Of a stretch of 64,000 nucleotides of DNA, positions 44,621 through 54,096 are shown in pieces. The stretch comes from Actinoplanes octamycinicus (GTDB lineage: Bacteria > Actinomycetota > Actinomycetes > Mycobacteriales > Micromonosporaceae), in the NCBI RefSeq assembly GCF_014205225.1, contig NZ_JACHNB010000001.1:2709501-2773500 (forward strand), read 5' to 3'. Each line of letters opens with the position of its first letter. Position 1 is the first letter of the stretch. The position numbers and the translations under genes are program-made. The notes under the pieces are model-generated. The model had not been told where the DNA came from. It saw nothing but the letters and a program-made list of their open reading frames with translations, and ran no database searches.

Positions 44621-47600
44621 TGTGAGACGCGGGTGCGGAGCTCCTGGGTGCGGCGGCGGCTCTCGCTCGTCGCGCCCAGGAAGATCAGGATCACGCCGAC
44701 CGGGACCAGGGTGACCCAGGGGCCGCCCAGGCTGAAGACGAACTTCAGCGCGGCGACCACGGTGGCGAGCGTGCCGATCACCACCGGGGCCTGCTGCCGG
44801 GTGCGCGAGCCGATGATCAGCGTGGCCACGCCGCCGAGCAGCAGCATCAGGGCACGGCCGTCCTGGTCGCCGCCGGCCAGCACGATGCCGATGGTCGGGA
44901 CGAACGCGGCGAGCAGGGCCGGGCCGTACGCCGCCCAGCTGCTCAGCTCCGGGCGGTGGTGCGCCTCGACGACGCCGACCGCCAGGGCCAGCGCCGCGAA
45001 CGGCAGCGTGTAGGCCTCCGGCAGGGCCACCTCGGCCAGCGCGATGAACAGCCACCAGCCGACGATCTCGAAGCCGACTGCCAGCCAGAACATCAGGCGG
45101 CGCTGGCTGGGCGTGCGGTCCGGGCGGGACGCGGTCAGGCCGAGCACCGCGCCCCAGGCGGCCAGCAGCGCGGCCAGGTGGGCCGGCGAGTCGAAGGCCA
45201 GCGCGCCGGCGATGGCCGCCGAGGCGTAACCGCTCCACTCCACGGTGACCGCCTCGGCGCGGTACTGCGCCAGGCCGAGCCGGGGGAGCAGCGACTCCAG
45301 GGCAAGCAGCCCGGCGCCCACGGCGAGCACCCCGAACGCCGCCCAGTGCCGGTCCAGGCCCAGCGACATCGCCGTGGCCAGCACGAACATCTGGCCCATC
45401 AGCGCGGCGAACAGCCAGCCCAGCAGGCGGGCGGTCGAGGTGCGCCCGGCGACCGCGGCGACCAGGCCGACGCCGACCGCGCTGCCCAGGGTGAACAGCG
45501 TCAGGTCCTCCCGGGCCAGGCTGCCGGCCAGCCCGGCGCCGCCGGCCAGCAGGCCGATCGCGAAGACCACGGTGCGGGTGCCGCGTAGCAGCGACGCGCG
45601 GCTGGCGCCCGGTGGCAGGGTGAGCGCCAGGCCGAGCATCGAGATGGTGAAGACGACCAGCGCCGCGCCGGTCGCCGCCGGGAACCCGGCGTGCAGCGCG
45701 ATCGGGGTGATCAGCAGGGTGAGCGCCACGCCGGGCAGGATCACCGGGACGGTCTCCGCCGGGCGGCCGCCGAAGCCGAGCGCGGCCAGCGCGGCCGCCC
45801 CGGTGAGCAGCACCGCGGCCAGCGCGCTGGTCCCGTCGACGTTGCCGGCGGCCGGGCTGACCAGCTCCGGGACCGGGCCCTGCCAGATCGCGCCGAGCTG
45901 CCTCATCGGGTCGAGCAGCGCCGCGCGCAGGGCCGGGGCCAGTGAGAAGAGCGCCAGCACGGTGGGCAGCAGGGCGAGCATCACCGCGCCGGTCGCCGGG
46001 TCCTGCCGCCAGCGCTGGAACAGGCCGCCGCCACGGAGCCGGCGGGCCCGGTGGTAGCGGATGTCGCCGGCCGGGAACTCGTCGACCACGGCCGGCCGGA
46101 CCGGCAGCGGGACCGCGCCGCGCAGCATTTCGGCGAGCACGCCGAGCAGGGCGGCGGCGGCGGCGTAGAGCGCGGTCGGGAACTCCGTCCCGACCGAGAC
46201 CAGCGCGGTCACCGTCGCGCCGAGGACCAGCCCGATGGTGGACCAAGGCAGGTACTGCGGGATGTCCCGGCCGAACATGGCGAGCAGCGCCAGGCCGAGG
46301 CTCGACCCGGCCAGCGCGGCGGTCAGCACCACCTGGGCGTCGTGGCCCTGCTCGGCGGCGAAGGCGGCGAACACCCCGGGCAGGGCGAGCAGCACGGCCC
46401 CGGTGGCGGCGCCGCCGATCTGCGCCCGGTGGGCGGGCAGCAGGCCGTGCTCCGCGTCGGACGCCTGCGGCAGCCGGGCGGTCACCGCGACCAGCGCGCC
46501 GAGCAGCACCACGGTGAGCAGCGCCATCCCGGTCGACCAGGGGCGGGCCAGGCCGACCGTGGCGGCGTGCAGCAGGACCACCCCGGCCACCGTGGCCCGG
46601 GCCCGGGCGGCGCGCGGGTCGGTGGTGGCCAGGGCGGCCATCGCGTACGCCGTGGCGACCGCGGCGCCGATCAGCAACGGGGACCACCAGGGCAGCCCGA
46701 GGGCCCAGGGCGCGCCCATCGCGGCCAGCGCGGCGCACACCCCGGAGGCGTAGTGCGACCACGGCTTGGGCAGCCCGATGGCGGCCGTGATGGCGACCAT
46801 GACCAGCGCGAACGGGGCCTGCCAGGCGCCCGCCGGCGGATCGGTGACGAAGCTGTCGACGTCGAACTGCCACAGCGGGCCGGGCGCGGAGAGGATCCGC
46901 AGGCTGCCGCCGATCGCCTGCCAGCCGGCCAGCCCGGCGACCACCAGGGCGGCGATCGCCAGGCCGCGGGACGGCCCGCGTTTCCAGTCGTCCATCAGCA
47001 CGGTCACGCCCATGCCGACCAGCAGCACCACCACGCCGGCCACGGCCAGCGGCGCGGTCGGGAAGGCGAGCGCGGCCACCCGGGCCAGCGCGCCGCAGAT
47101 CGCCACGGTGGCGGCCGCGGCGGCCAGGTCCGGGCCGTCCAGGTCCCGGTCGGTCCGGCCGCGGTTGTCGATCGTCTTGGCCAGGAACAGCAGCAGCGCC
47201 GCGCCGAGCAGCAGCGCGCCCACGCACACGTCGGGGATGGTGCGGCCGGGCGCGAACAGGGCGGCCACCGCCATCGCGACCGCGCCCACCCCGGTGCCGA
47301 CGGTCAGCGGGAAGCTGATCTCCCGGCGGGCCACCTGGAACACCGCGGCGTAGCTGAGCGTGCCGGCCACCGCGAGGAAGCCGGCGGCCAGCGCCGGGAC
47401 GGTGGCCGCGGCGGTGGGCGGCGGACCCTGTCCGGTGTCCGAGATGGCCAGCGCCGCGGTCACCGCGGCGCCCGGGATGGCCAGCGCGGCCGCGCCGGAC
47501 GCCCAGTCGCCGACCACCCAGGCGAACAACCGGACCGGGATCGCCCGGGCCGCGATGGTCACCATCACGCCGGCGCCGGCCAGGGCGGTCAGCACCGCGG

Positions 47601-49539
47601 CGGTCAGCCAGGTGGCGGAGAGCGCGGCACCGGCCCCGAACAGGCCGACCACGCCGGCCGCGGCGACGTGCGTGATCGCGATCCGGTGGGTGCCCGCCCA
47701 GAGACCGGCCCCGCCCAGCCCGATCGCCGCCAGCACCAGCGGCCAGGGCGCCTCGGACCAGGCCAGGCCGAGCGAGACGGGCAGCGCCAGGGCGGTCATC
47801 GCGATGCCGATCACGGCGCCCTCGTGCCGGATGCCGGTCGGCAGCGCCAGTGCCGCCGCGATCGTCACCAGCAGTGCGCTGAACGCCAGCAGCCAGCCGG
47901 CCGGGCCGACCGCCTCGGCCATCGTCCGCGCGTAGTCGGCGGTGTCGGCGTGCCAGATCGGGCGGGCCGCGGCCACCGGGGCGATCGCGGCGCGCAGCGT
48001 GTCGATCGCCACCAGCAGGCCGATCACGGCCAGCGCGGCGGTGGAGGCGTACTGCGGGCCGGTGCGCACGGTGACCGGCAGCAGGCCGACCACGGCGCCG
48101 GTGAGCGCCACCGCGGCGGCCGCGACCACCAGCGTCCAGCGCGGGTCGATCACCGCGGCGACCCGGGCCGCGGCGCCGATCACCGCGAGGGTGAGCACGC
48201 CACCGGCGATGTTCCGGGCCAGCGGGTGGTCGAGCAGTTGGGCGGCGGCCACCACGGTGCTCGCCGCGGCGATCAGGATCAGGCCGGAGCGCAGCGCGTC
48301 CGGCACCGCCTGGGCGCTCAGCAGGGCCACCGAGGAGTAGAGCAGGGCGCCCGCCGAGGCGAAGCAGAGCAGGGCGAAGGTCAGCTCGCGCAGCCAGTCC
48401 GCGGAGGGCGGCTCGGCCGGCGGGGCGAGCGGCACCGACCCGGCCGGCTCGGCGCCCTCCGGCCGCGGGCCGGGGAAGATCCGGGTCGGCGTCCAGCGGC
48501 GGCGTTTCGGCTGCAGACCCGGGATGACCAGGTCCGGCTCCTCCGGCATCGACTCCGGCCGGGAGGTGCTCTCGACGCGGGCCTCGGCCTCCGCCTCGGC
48601 GACCCGGTCGGCGGCGGTCGGCCGGCCCAGCGGCCAGCGCGGCACCAGCCGGCCACGCCGGATCACCCGGGTGAGCAGCAGCAGATCGAGGACGGCCACC
48701 ACGGTCAGCGCCATGCCCCAGCCGGCCGGGCTCTCGATCAGCGGATAGGCCAGCAGCGGGGCGACCGGCTGGGTGGCGATCACCGTGGCGTACCGCGGGA
48801 TGGCCAGGCGGGTGGCGCCGGCGTAGACGAAGCTGGCGATCGCCGTGACCGCGAAGGTGATCCCCAGATAGAGCGGGGTGGCCACGTCCGGGCCGCCGGC
48901 CAGCGCGCTGCCGTGCAGCGTGTACAGCGTCATCGGCAGCAGGATCAGGCCGATCGCGGCGATCGTCTCGGCGGTCGAGGTCAGCGTGCGGCGGGCCACC
49001 CCGGGCGCCACGGTCAGCGCGATCGCGGTGAACAGGGCCAGGATCACCGCCCGGGCGACCGGGTTGGAGAAGGCCACCCCGGCGAACACCACGGCGGCCA
49101 CGCCGATCAGCAGCGCGCCCAGGCCGAGCAGGAGGTTCTGCACCGACTGGCTGGACGCCTCGGGCGGGTGCTCCATCGGGGCCAGCGGCTCCCGGGGCGG
49201 GCGGCGCTCACCCCCGGTGCGGCGCGGGCCGTCGGCGGCCGGCCGGCGGGCCCGGGTCGCGGCGGCCGGGGGCGGCGGGGGCGCCTCCTCCGGGCCGACC
49301 GGCCGGGCGCCCGGCGGGGGCGGCGGCGGGAAGTCCCCGGTCGCCGGGCGACGGGTCCGGCCGGCTTTCTGCTTCTGCGCGTGCGCCAGGATGTCGCGCT
49401 GGAACTGGGCGGCCTGGATCTTGCTGGCGATCTTGGTGCGGGTGGCGGCGGCATCCATGTCCTGCACCTTGAGGGCCGCTATCGAGGCGTCGATCCGAGC
49501 CAACTCGTCCTGATAGTCGGGCTCGTCAGCCTTGGCCAC
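44611..49539 (-). CDS. Giant multipass membrane protein (about 1640 residues)
   Basis: 1642 residues from GTG 49539, preceded by GAGGAGGT. Residues 1-60 form a short helical, probably coiled-coil region (LARIDASIAALKVQDMDAAA). Residues 65-125 are proline-rich (a PPPPPP run, EEAPPPPPAAATR). From about residue 130 to the last 30 residues the chain is almost continuous hydrophobic segments, on the order of forty helices, with only one polar linker near 315-375. It resembles very large actinobacterial permease-like membrane proteins annotated as SCO7102-like, with no catalytic motif visible. Function unknown. Its 3' end is surrounded by repeats. Confidence 0.85.
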   Translation of the reverse strand: MAKADEPDYQDELARIDASIAALKVQDMDAAATRTKIASKIQAAQFQRDILAHAQKQKAGRTRRPATGDFPPPPPPGARPVGPEEAPPPPPAAATRARRPAADGPRRTGGERRPPREPLAPMEHPPEASSQSVQNLLLGLGALLIGVAAVVFAGVAFSNPVARAVILALFTAIALTVAPGVARRTLTSTAETIAAIGLILLPMTLYTLHGSALAGGPDVATPLYLGITFAVTAIASFVYAGATRLAIPRYATVIATQPVAPLLAYPLIESPAGWGMALTVVAVLDLLLLTRVIRRGRLVPRWPLGRPTAADRVAEAEAEARVESTSRPESMPEEPDLVIPGLQPKRRRWTPTRIFPGPRPEGAEPAGSVPLAPPAEPPSADWLRELTFALLCFASAGALLYSSVALLSAQAVPDALRSGLILIAAASTVVAAAQLLDHPLARNIAGGVLTLAVIGAAARVAAVIDPRWTLVVAAAAVALTGAVVGLLPVTVRTGPQYASTAALAVIGLLVAIDTLRAAIAPVAAARPIWHADTADYARTMAEAVGPAGWLLAFSALLVTIAAALALPTGIRHEGAVIGIAMTALALPVSLGLAWSEAPWPLVLAAIGLGGAGLWAGTHRIAITHVAAAGVVGLFGAGAALSATWLTAAVLTALAGAGVMVTIAARAIPVRLFAWVVGDWASGAAALAIPGAAVTAALAISDTGQGPPPTAAATVPALAAGFLAVAGTLSYAAVFQVARREISFPLTVGTGVGAVAMAVAALFAPGRTIPDVCVGALLLGAALLLFLAKTIDNRGRTDRDLDGPDLAAAAATVAICGALARVAALAFPTAPLAVAGVVVLLVGMGVTVLMDDWKRGPSRGLAIAALVVAGLAGWQAIGGSLRILSAPGPLWQFDVDSFVTDPPAGAWQAPFALVMVAITAAIGLPKPWSHYASGVCAALAAMGAPWALGLPWWSPLLIGAAVATAYAMAALATTDPRAARARATVAGVVLLHAATVGLARPWSTGMALLTVVLLGALVAVTARLPQASDAEHGLLPAHRAQIGGAATGAVLLALPGVFAAFAAEQGHDAQVVLTAALAGSSLGLALLAMFGRDIPQYLPWSTIGLVLGATVTALVSVGTEFPTALYAAAAALLGVLAEMLRGAVPLPVRPAVVDEFPAGDIRYHRARRLRGGGLFQRWRQDPATGAVMLALLPTVLALFSLAPALRAALLDPMRQLGAIWQGPVPELVSPAAGNVDGTSALAAVLLTGAAALAALGFGGRPAETVPVILPGVALTLLITPIALHAGFPAATGAALVVFTISMLGLALTLPPGASRASLLRGTRTVVFAIGLLAGGAGLAGSLAREDLTLFTLGSAVGVGLVAAVAGRTSTARLLGWLFAALMGQMFVLATAMSLGLDRHWAAFGVLAVGAGLLALESLLPRLGLAQYRAEAVTVEWSGYASAAIAGALAFDSPAHLAALLAAWGAVLGLTASRPDRTPSQRRLMFWLAVGFEIVGWWLFIALAEVALPEAYTLPFAALALAVGVVEAHHRPELSSWAAYGPALLAAFVPTIGIVLAGGDQDGRALMLLLGGVATLIIGSRTRQQAPVVIGTLATVVAALKFVFSLGGPWVTLVPVGVILIFLGATSESRRRTQELRTRVSQMR

Positions 49540-49746
49540 GGGACCTCCTCGCCAGCGCTTCGCTCCGTAGTTAGAGCATGCCGGGTTGCGACACCATTAG
49601 AACAGTCTCAAGCGGGTGGAGATCTGTTGAAACGACCCCGAACCCGGCAGCGATATTCCGCACAGCACCAGTTCCCCTGCCCGGCCTGCGCTACGCGCCA
49701 GTAACATGACGGTCGGGTCCGTTGCTGAGGGAAGGTTAAGGCGAGC

Positions 49747-50898
49747 ATGACTGATTTCGATGTCTACCGGCTGCCGGAGGATCACGAGACGATCCGCGCC
49801 GCCGTGCGCGAGGTCTGTGACGCCCGGGTGGCTCCGAACGCCGCCGAGGCCGACGAGACCGGGGAGTTCCCCAAGGCGTCGTACGACGCCCTGCGGTCCT
49901 CCGACTTCCACGCCCCGCACATCCCGGTCGAGTACGGCGGCGCCGGCGCGGACGCCCTGGCCACCGCGATCGTGATCGAGGAGGTGGCCCGCGCCTGCGC
50001 CTCGTCCTCGCTGATCCCGGCGGTCAACAAGCTCGGCTCGCTGCCGCTGATCCTGTCCGCCTCCGAGGAGCTCAAGCAGAAGTACCTGTCGAAGGTGGCG
50101 GCCGGCGAGGGGATGTTCTCCTACTGCCTGTCCGAGCCGGAGGCCGGTTCGGACGCCGCGTCGATGACCACCCGCGCGGTGCGCGACGGCGACTTCTGGG
50201 TGCTCAACGGCGTGAAGCGGTGGATCACCAACGCCGGGGTGTCGGAGTTCTACACGGTCTTCGCGGTCACCGACCCGGCCGCCCGGTCCCGGGGCATCTC
50301 GGCGTTCGTGGTGGAGAAGTCCGACCCGGGTGTCAGCTTCGGCGCGCCGGAGAAGAAGCTGGGCATCAAGGGCTCGCCGACCCGCGAGGTGTACTTCGAC
50401 AACGTGCGGATCCCGGCGGACCGGATGATCGGCGCCGAGGGCACCGGTTTCGCGACCGCGATGAAGACCCTGGACCACACCCGGGTCACGATCGCGGCGC
50501 AGGCGATCGGCATCGCGCAGGGCGCGCTGGACTTCGCTCTGTCGTACGCCAAGGAGCGCAAGCAGTTCGGCAAGTCGATCGCCGAGTTCCAGGGTCTGCA
50601 GTTCATGCTCGCCGACATGGGCATGAAGCTGGAGGCGGCCCGGCAGCTGACCTACGCCGCGGCCGGCAAGAGCGAGCGCGGCGACGCCGACCTGACCTAC
50701 TTCGGCGCGGCGGCCAAGTGCTTCGCCTCGGACGTGGCCATGGAGATCACCACCGACGCGGTGCAGATCCTCGGCGGCTACGGCTACACCCGCGACTACC
50801 CGGTCGAGCGGATGATGCGGGACGCCAAGATCACCCAGATCTACGAAGGGACCAATCAGGTCCAGCGCATCGTGATGGCACGGCAGCTCCTCAAGTAA
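49747..50898 (+). CDS. Acyl-CoA dehydrogenase
   Basis: 383 residues from ATG 49747, preceded by GAGGGAAGG. FAD/substrate-binding motifs are CLSEPEAGSDAASMTTRA and VLNGVKRWITNAGVS. The C-terminal domain contains DHTRVTIAAQAIGIAQGAL and KERKQFGKSIAEFQ; the catalytic glutamate lies in QIYEGTNQVQRIVMARQ. It catalyses alpha,beta-dehydrogenation of an acyl-CoA; chain-length preference is not visible. It is the last clearly chromosomal gene before the island. A candidate -10 (TAACAT) lies at 49702. Confidence 0.95.
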   Translation: MTDFDVYRLPEDHETIRAAVREVCDARVAPNAAEADETGEFPKASYDALRSSDFHAPHIPVEYGGAGADALATAIVIEEVARACASSSLIPAVNKLGSLPLILSASEELKQKYLSKVAAGEGMFSYCLSEPEAGSDAASMTTRAVRDGDFWVLNGVKRWITNAGVSEFYTVFAVTDPAARSRGISAFVVEKSDPGVSFGAPEKKLGIKGSPTREVYFDNVRIPADRMIGAEGTGFATAMKTLDHTRVTIAAQAIGIAQGALDFALSYAKERKQFGKSIAEFQGLQFMLADMGMKLEAARQLTYAAAGKSERGDADLTYFGAAAKCFASDVAMEITTDAVQILGGYGYTRDYPVERMMRDAKITQIYEGTNQVQRIVMARQLLK

Positions 50899-50903
50899 GC
50901 CTG

Positions 50904-50925
50904 TGGCCTGTACTTCCGCAGGCCA
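50904..50925 (+). terminator. Hairpin after acyl-CoA dehydrogenase gene
   Basis: TGGCCTG / CAGGCCA (7 bp) with an eight-base loop, six bases past the stop at 50898. No T run. It also marks the left border of the accessory region; 50926-51098 shows only short GTGTGAC-like repeats. Confidence 0.5.
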
Positions 50926-51098
50926 GCGTCATGATAGACCCAGGTCTTGGGTGCTGTCGCCGTCCGCTGGGAGTTGGTCCGCCAGCACCCGGCGGCACGG
51001 CGCGGCACAGCCTGTGTGACGGGCTGTGTGACAGGTGATGTGACGCGGCGCGGTGTGCCGCGTGGCTGCCGTTAGGCGCTCCGGTGGCAGCGGGCGAC

Positions 51099-51980
51099 TC
51101 ACGCCATAGTCGGTCGCAAGGGCAGCGCAGGCAAGGTTGATCTGGGATACCTCTGCGCTAGTACCGCCTTGCCCTCGCGCCGGAGTGGGTGGTGCCATTC
51201 CAGGGCATCCCACGCGTTCGCGATGCGCATCACCTCGTACACGGGAATCAGCCTGGGCGGGATGTGGTCACCGCAGGTGCACGTGGATTCGATGATGTGG
51301 GCCAGGAGATCGAAGGCCGTGGCGGTCCTCAGGTTGCATGAGAAGTCGAAGTGCAAACCGTCGAGCATGTAGCCGACGATCTCCCCGATCGAAGCCTCCG
51401 ACTGATCCCAATCCCGCCATGCGATGGAGGAGTGCTCGCCGCTCGACTCGATCTCTGCCGCATCACATCTCCGTTCGGGTTGAAGGTTGAGATCGGCTGC
51501 GAGGACCTCCTCGGCCAAGATCTCGACCTCTGCGGCGTTCAGGCTGACGGGCTTACCCGCGGCCCAGCGTAGGTAGATGCGTGCGACAACATGCCGGATG
51601 TCCAACTTCGCAGGGGCAGTGCTCGCGGTTTGGCAGGGAATGCAGAGCCAACCGGGATCGCCATAGCGGGCACACGTCCGGTCGATGCGTCCGATCGTCT
51701 CCCCGATCATGATCGCGCTCCGGCAAACCGGACACATGGAGTTGTAGCGCGCGACTATGCGCCGGCCCGGCTTGTTCGAAGTGGTCGCGCGGACCGTCTT
51801 GTTAACGTTCGGTGGCTTTCCGCCACTTGGAGGTAGCTCTCCTCCAGCAAGATCTGTCCGGCCGGGTGACGGCAGGATTTCAACGATCTCCACGCACATG
51901 GCATCTCCCATCGCGACGCGGCGACGCGCCGTAGCGCCCTCGCCGTAAGCCAAGAGGTGGGCGGCGTCGGCCTTGAGCAT
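51099..51980 (-). CDS. Cys-rich hypothetical protein with zinc-knuckle-like motif
   Basis: 293 residues from ATG 51980. A longer open frame reaches 52166, but it would cross the inverted repeat at 52015-52038 and overlap the gene upstream. It has a C-x2-C ... C-x2-C pattern (Cys83/Cys86 in SMCPVCRSA and Cys113/Cys116 in PGWLCIPC) around MIGETIGRIDR, a small treble-clef or zinc-ribbon-like unit. A further CTCGDH lies near 245. The C-terminal half is helical and acidic. No named family or enzyme motif is recognised. It is the last minus-strand gene behind the RM operon; its role is unknown. Confidence 0.65.
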   Translation of the reverse strand: MLKADAAHLLAYGEGATARRRVAMGDAMCVEIVEILPSPGRTDLAGGELPPSGGKPPNVNKTVRATTSNKPGRRIVARYNSMCPVCRSAIMIGETIGRIDRTCARYGDPGWLCIPCQTASTAPAKLDIRHVVARIYLRWAAGKPVSLNAAEVEILAEEVLAADLNLQPERRCDAAEIESSGEHSSIAWRDWDQSEASIGEIVGYMLDGLHFDFSCNLRTATAFDLLAHIIESTCTCGDHIPPRLIPVYEVMRIANAWDALEWHHPLRREGKAVLAQRYPRSTLPALPLRPTMA

Positions 51981-52014
51981 TGCCGCAACGTTCGCCGGGA
52001 TGCACCTTAAACCG

Positions 52015-52038
52015 CATAGTGCGCTATTGTGCACTATG
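52015..52038 (-). promoter_or_regulatory. Inverted-repeat operator candidate
   Basis: CATAGTGC-N8-GCACTATG, a perfect 8+8 bp repeat with an 8-base spacer, so the half-site centres are 16 bases apart, as for a dimeric helix-turn-helix repressor. On the minus strand a -10-like TAAGGT (52004-52009) follows, 23 bases before ATG 51980. The repeat would cover the -35 and spacer region and could block that promoter. Confidence 0.6.
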
Positions 52039-52119
52039 TGCTCGCGTGTCGTGGTTCTCTTCATCGAGAGGACGAATACGGCGGCCACAAAATGGCCGCC
52101 GGTGCTGCTGTCGGTTGCT

Positions 52120-53958
52120 TCAGTTGGTCTGCTTGGTGGGAAGATGCCGCCCGATGTATCCCACATAGATCAGGCCGCCGCCAGCGGTGTCATCATGGCA
52201 GTGCACTCGAGGGCTGGTCATCCCCGATTGCGTGATCTTGAAGTGCGCTCCCATGAAAACCCGCCCAGACGGATGAACCGACTCAGGCACCGTCAGTGTC
52301 CGGGCCTTTCGGAACGCGGTGTTGTTCTTGACGTCTTCGCTTTCGTCGTAGGCGTACCGGTTGACCGACCAGACGTGGCAGCCATCCGGGGTGTGCTGAA
52401 GGAACCCATGCAGGTCGCGCCCCCAGCGGCCGTCAGCCTTGGCCATCCCGTAGTCGTTCAGCGCAAGTAGGGCATCCCACGTCTTCGACGCCCACGAGCC
52501 GAGCGTGTCGATGTCATCCAAATCGATGGCGCAGTCCGGATCGCCGGTGAAGACCACGTACTTCAATCTGGGCAGCCAACGCAGCAGCTCGCCGAAGCTG
52601 CCAGGCCGGGATACGTGCTCTTCAGCCGGCTGCTCCGTCCATGCGATGTCGCCATGCCCGGTCTCTGCGAGCCGGCGTCGCAATGCGCGGACGGTCTCCT
52701 CGGAGCGGGTAAGGCCGTCGAGCGCGTCGCGGTTCTCTAACTGCTCGTCCTCCAGCCTGCGGACGAGAGCTGCGTTGACTGCTGTGACCTCGTCCAAGTC
52801 CGTCTGCAGCTGCGAGAGCCGCGAAGCGACATCAGCCTTGGCCTCCAGAGATTCCTTGCCGATACCAATCCAGTCGGCCATCTCGTCGATCGCGTCGACG
52901 TTGATCTCCGGCAACTCGAGCTTGAGTCGCAGATACTCCAGCAACAGGGCGGAGCGATCGTCAGGAGCGGCCTGCTCGGTCTGCTGAGCCTCAACCCGTG
53001 TCTGGATCGTTGCAGGTGCCTCAAGCGAGGCGATTCGGCGCGTGCCGTCACCCAATCGATGAACGAGTAGTTCGTCGGCAAGCCGCTCCAGCATCCGGTG
53101 AACCCGAGTCGCTGGCGTGGGTAAGGGCTGTTCAAGGGCCTGCGCGTGAGCACTCGATGCGAGAATGCGAGCTAAGGAGTTGTGCTCCCGGTCATCGATG
53201 ATCCGTTCTGTGCTCAGTACCCGGTGCCGCAGTGCGTCGACCATGTCATGTGGCTTGACGTCAGGCCGGAAGGACCGCAGCGTGCCAGCAGGCACGGCAT
53301 GCACCGGTCCGAGTCGTTCGTTGATCAGCCGAGTCGCTTCGCCGTCGAGTACATAGCAGGCGGCCACGCCGTGGGTGAACCGAGTGAGCTTGGCGATCAG
53401 GTCGGTCCAAGGAACGAGCGGAAGCGTGTCGTCGTTGCCCGCGACGAATACGAAGCCGCGTCGGTCCCGGTCGAGTAGCGCCTGGTATACCTCGTTGACC
53501 TCGCTGCCGCGGATGATGACTGGCCGAGTCGTCAGCCGGACCGAACCATCCCATGCATCAACGACGTCCAGCAGCGGCGCGATGAACCGAGGCGTTCCGG
53601 CTCGTGTACGGCGGGCGTGGCCAGTCGCAGCGTCCTGGTCCGGCGCCTCCACGTCGATCCACGCCCACGCTGTCCTGTCGCGGCTGCTCGGCGTGTGCAT
53701 GGTCACCTGAGTGACCCACTGCTCCTCGGACTTACTCTCTACGATCCTGACGCGTTCCGACTCAGAACCGTCTTGGCCGGCGTGGTGAAGGAGTAAGCCA
53801 CGAACACCGTCGCCGATGGTTACCCAGCGGTCAGCACGCAATGCCGCCGGATCCCAACCCTTCCAGTCGGTCATCCACCGATCGAGTTGTTCACGAGTCA
53901 GCGTGTGGAGATTGTCGCGATGATCGTGGGCAGCGAAGTACGACCGGAAACCGAGCAT
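52120..53958 (-). CDS. Uncharacterised 612-residue protein linked to type I RM operon
   Basis: 612 residues from ATG 53958, with GGAAGG five bases upstream. No named family recognised. Three parts are visible. Residues 1-310 are mixed alpha/beta with conserved-looking stretches: TAWAWIDVEAPDQDAATGHA, RRGFVFVAGNDDTLPLVPW, FTHGVAACYVLDGEATRLIN and GTLRSFRPDVKPHDMVDALR. Residues 365-430 are a coiled coil (LEAKADVASRLSQLQTDLDE). Residues 465-612 form a C-terminal domain with WDALLALNDYGMAKADGRWG, FMGAHFKITQS and HCHDDTAGGGLIYVGYIGRH. No nuclease, helicase or methyltransferase motif is seen. Its place 138 bases after hsdR on the same strand suggests a defence function; this is inference. Confidence 0.85.
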   Translation of the reverse strand: MLGFRSYFAAHDHRDNLHTLTREQLDRWMTDWKGWDPAALRADRWVTIGDGVRGLLLHHAGQDGSESERVRIVESKSEEQWVTQVTMHTPSSRDRTAWAWIDVEAPDQDAATGHARRTRAGTPRFIAPLLDVVDAWDGSVRLTTRPVIIRGSEVNEVYQALLDRDRRGFVFVAGNDDTLPLVPWTDLIAKLTRFTHGVAACYVLDGEATRLINERLGPVHAVPAGTLRSFRPDVKPHDMVDALRHRVLSTERIIDDREHNSLARILASSAHAQALEQPLPTPATRVHRMLERLADELLVHRLGDGTRRIASLEAPATIQTRVEAQQTEQAAPDDRSALLLEYLRLKLELPEINVDAIDEMADWIGIGKESLEAKADVASRLSQLQTDLDEVTAVNAALVRRLEDEQLENRDALDGLTRSEETVRALRRRLAETGHGDIAWTEQPAEEHVSRPGSFGELLRWLPRLKYVVFTGDPDCAIDLDDIDTLGSWASKTWDALLALNDYGMAKADGRWGRDLHGFLQHTPDGCHVWSVNRYAYDESEDVKNNTAFRKARTLTVPESVHPSGRVFMGAHFKITQSGMTSPRVHCHDDTAGGGLIYVGYIGRHLPTKQTN

Positions 53959-54096
53959 CGTGCCTTCCGAACGAGGAGGGGGTGCGGACCATCCAGAGGG
54001 AGTCCGTGCACCCTACGCCTGCAGGTGCCTCCGGATCGTCACCGATTCGGTGCTTCTGGGTTGCCAATCGGCTACATAAGACATCTGCCGTTGCCT

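Noticed and set aside
44611..49704. Long plus-strand frames opposite the giant membrane protein
   Set aside because: They are rich in Arg/Gly/Gln without motifs, as expected of antisense to a GC-rich membrane gene.
51981..52166. N-terminal extension of the Cys-rich island protein
   Set aside because: It would overlap the preceding gene's end and translate through the inverted repeat; the added residues look random.
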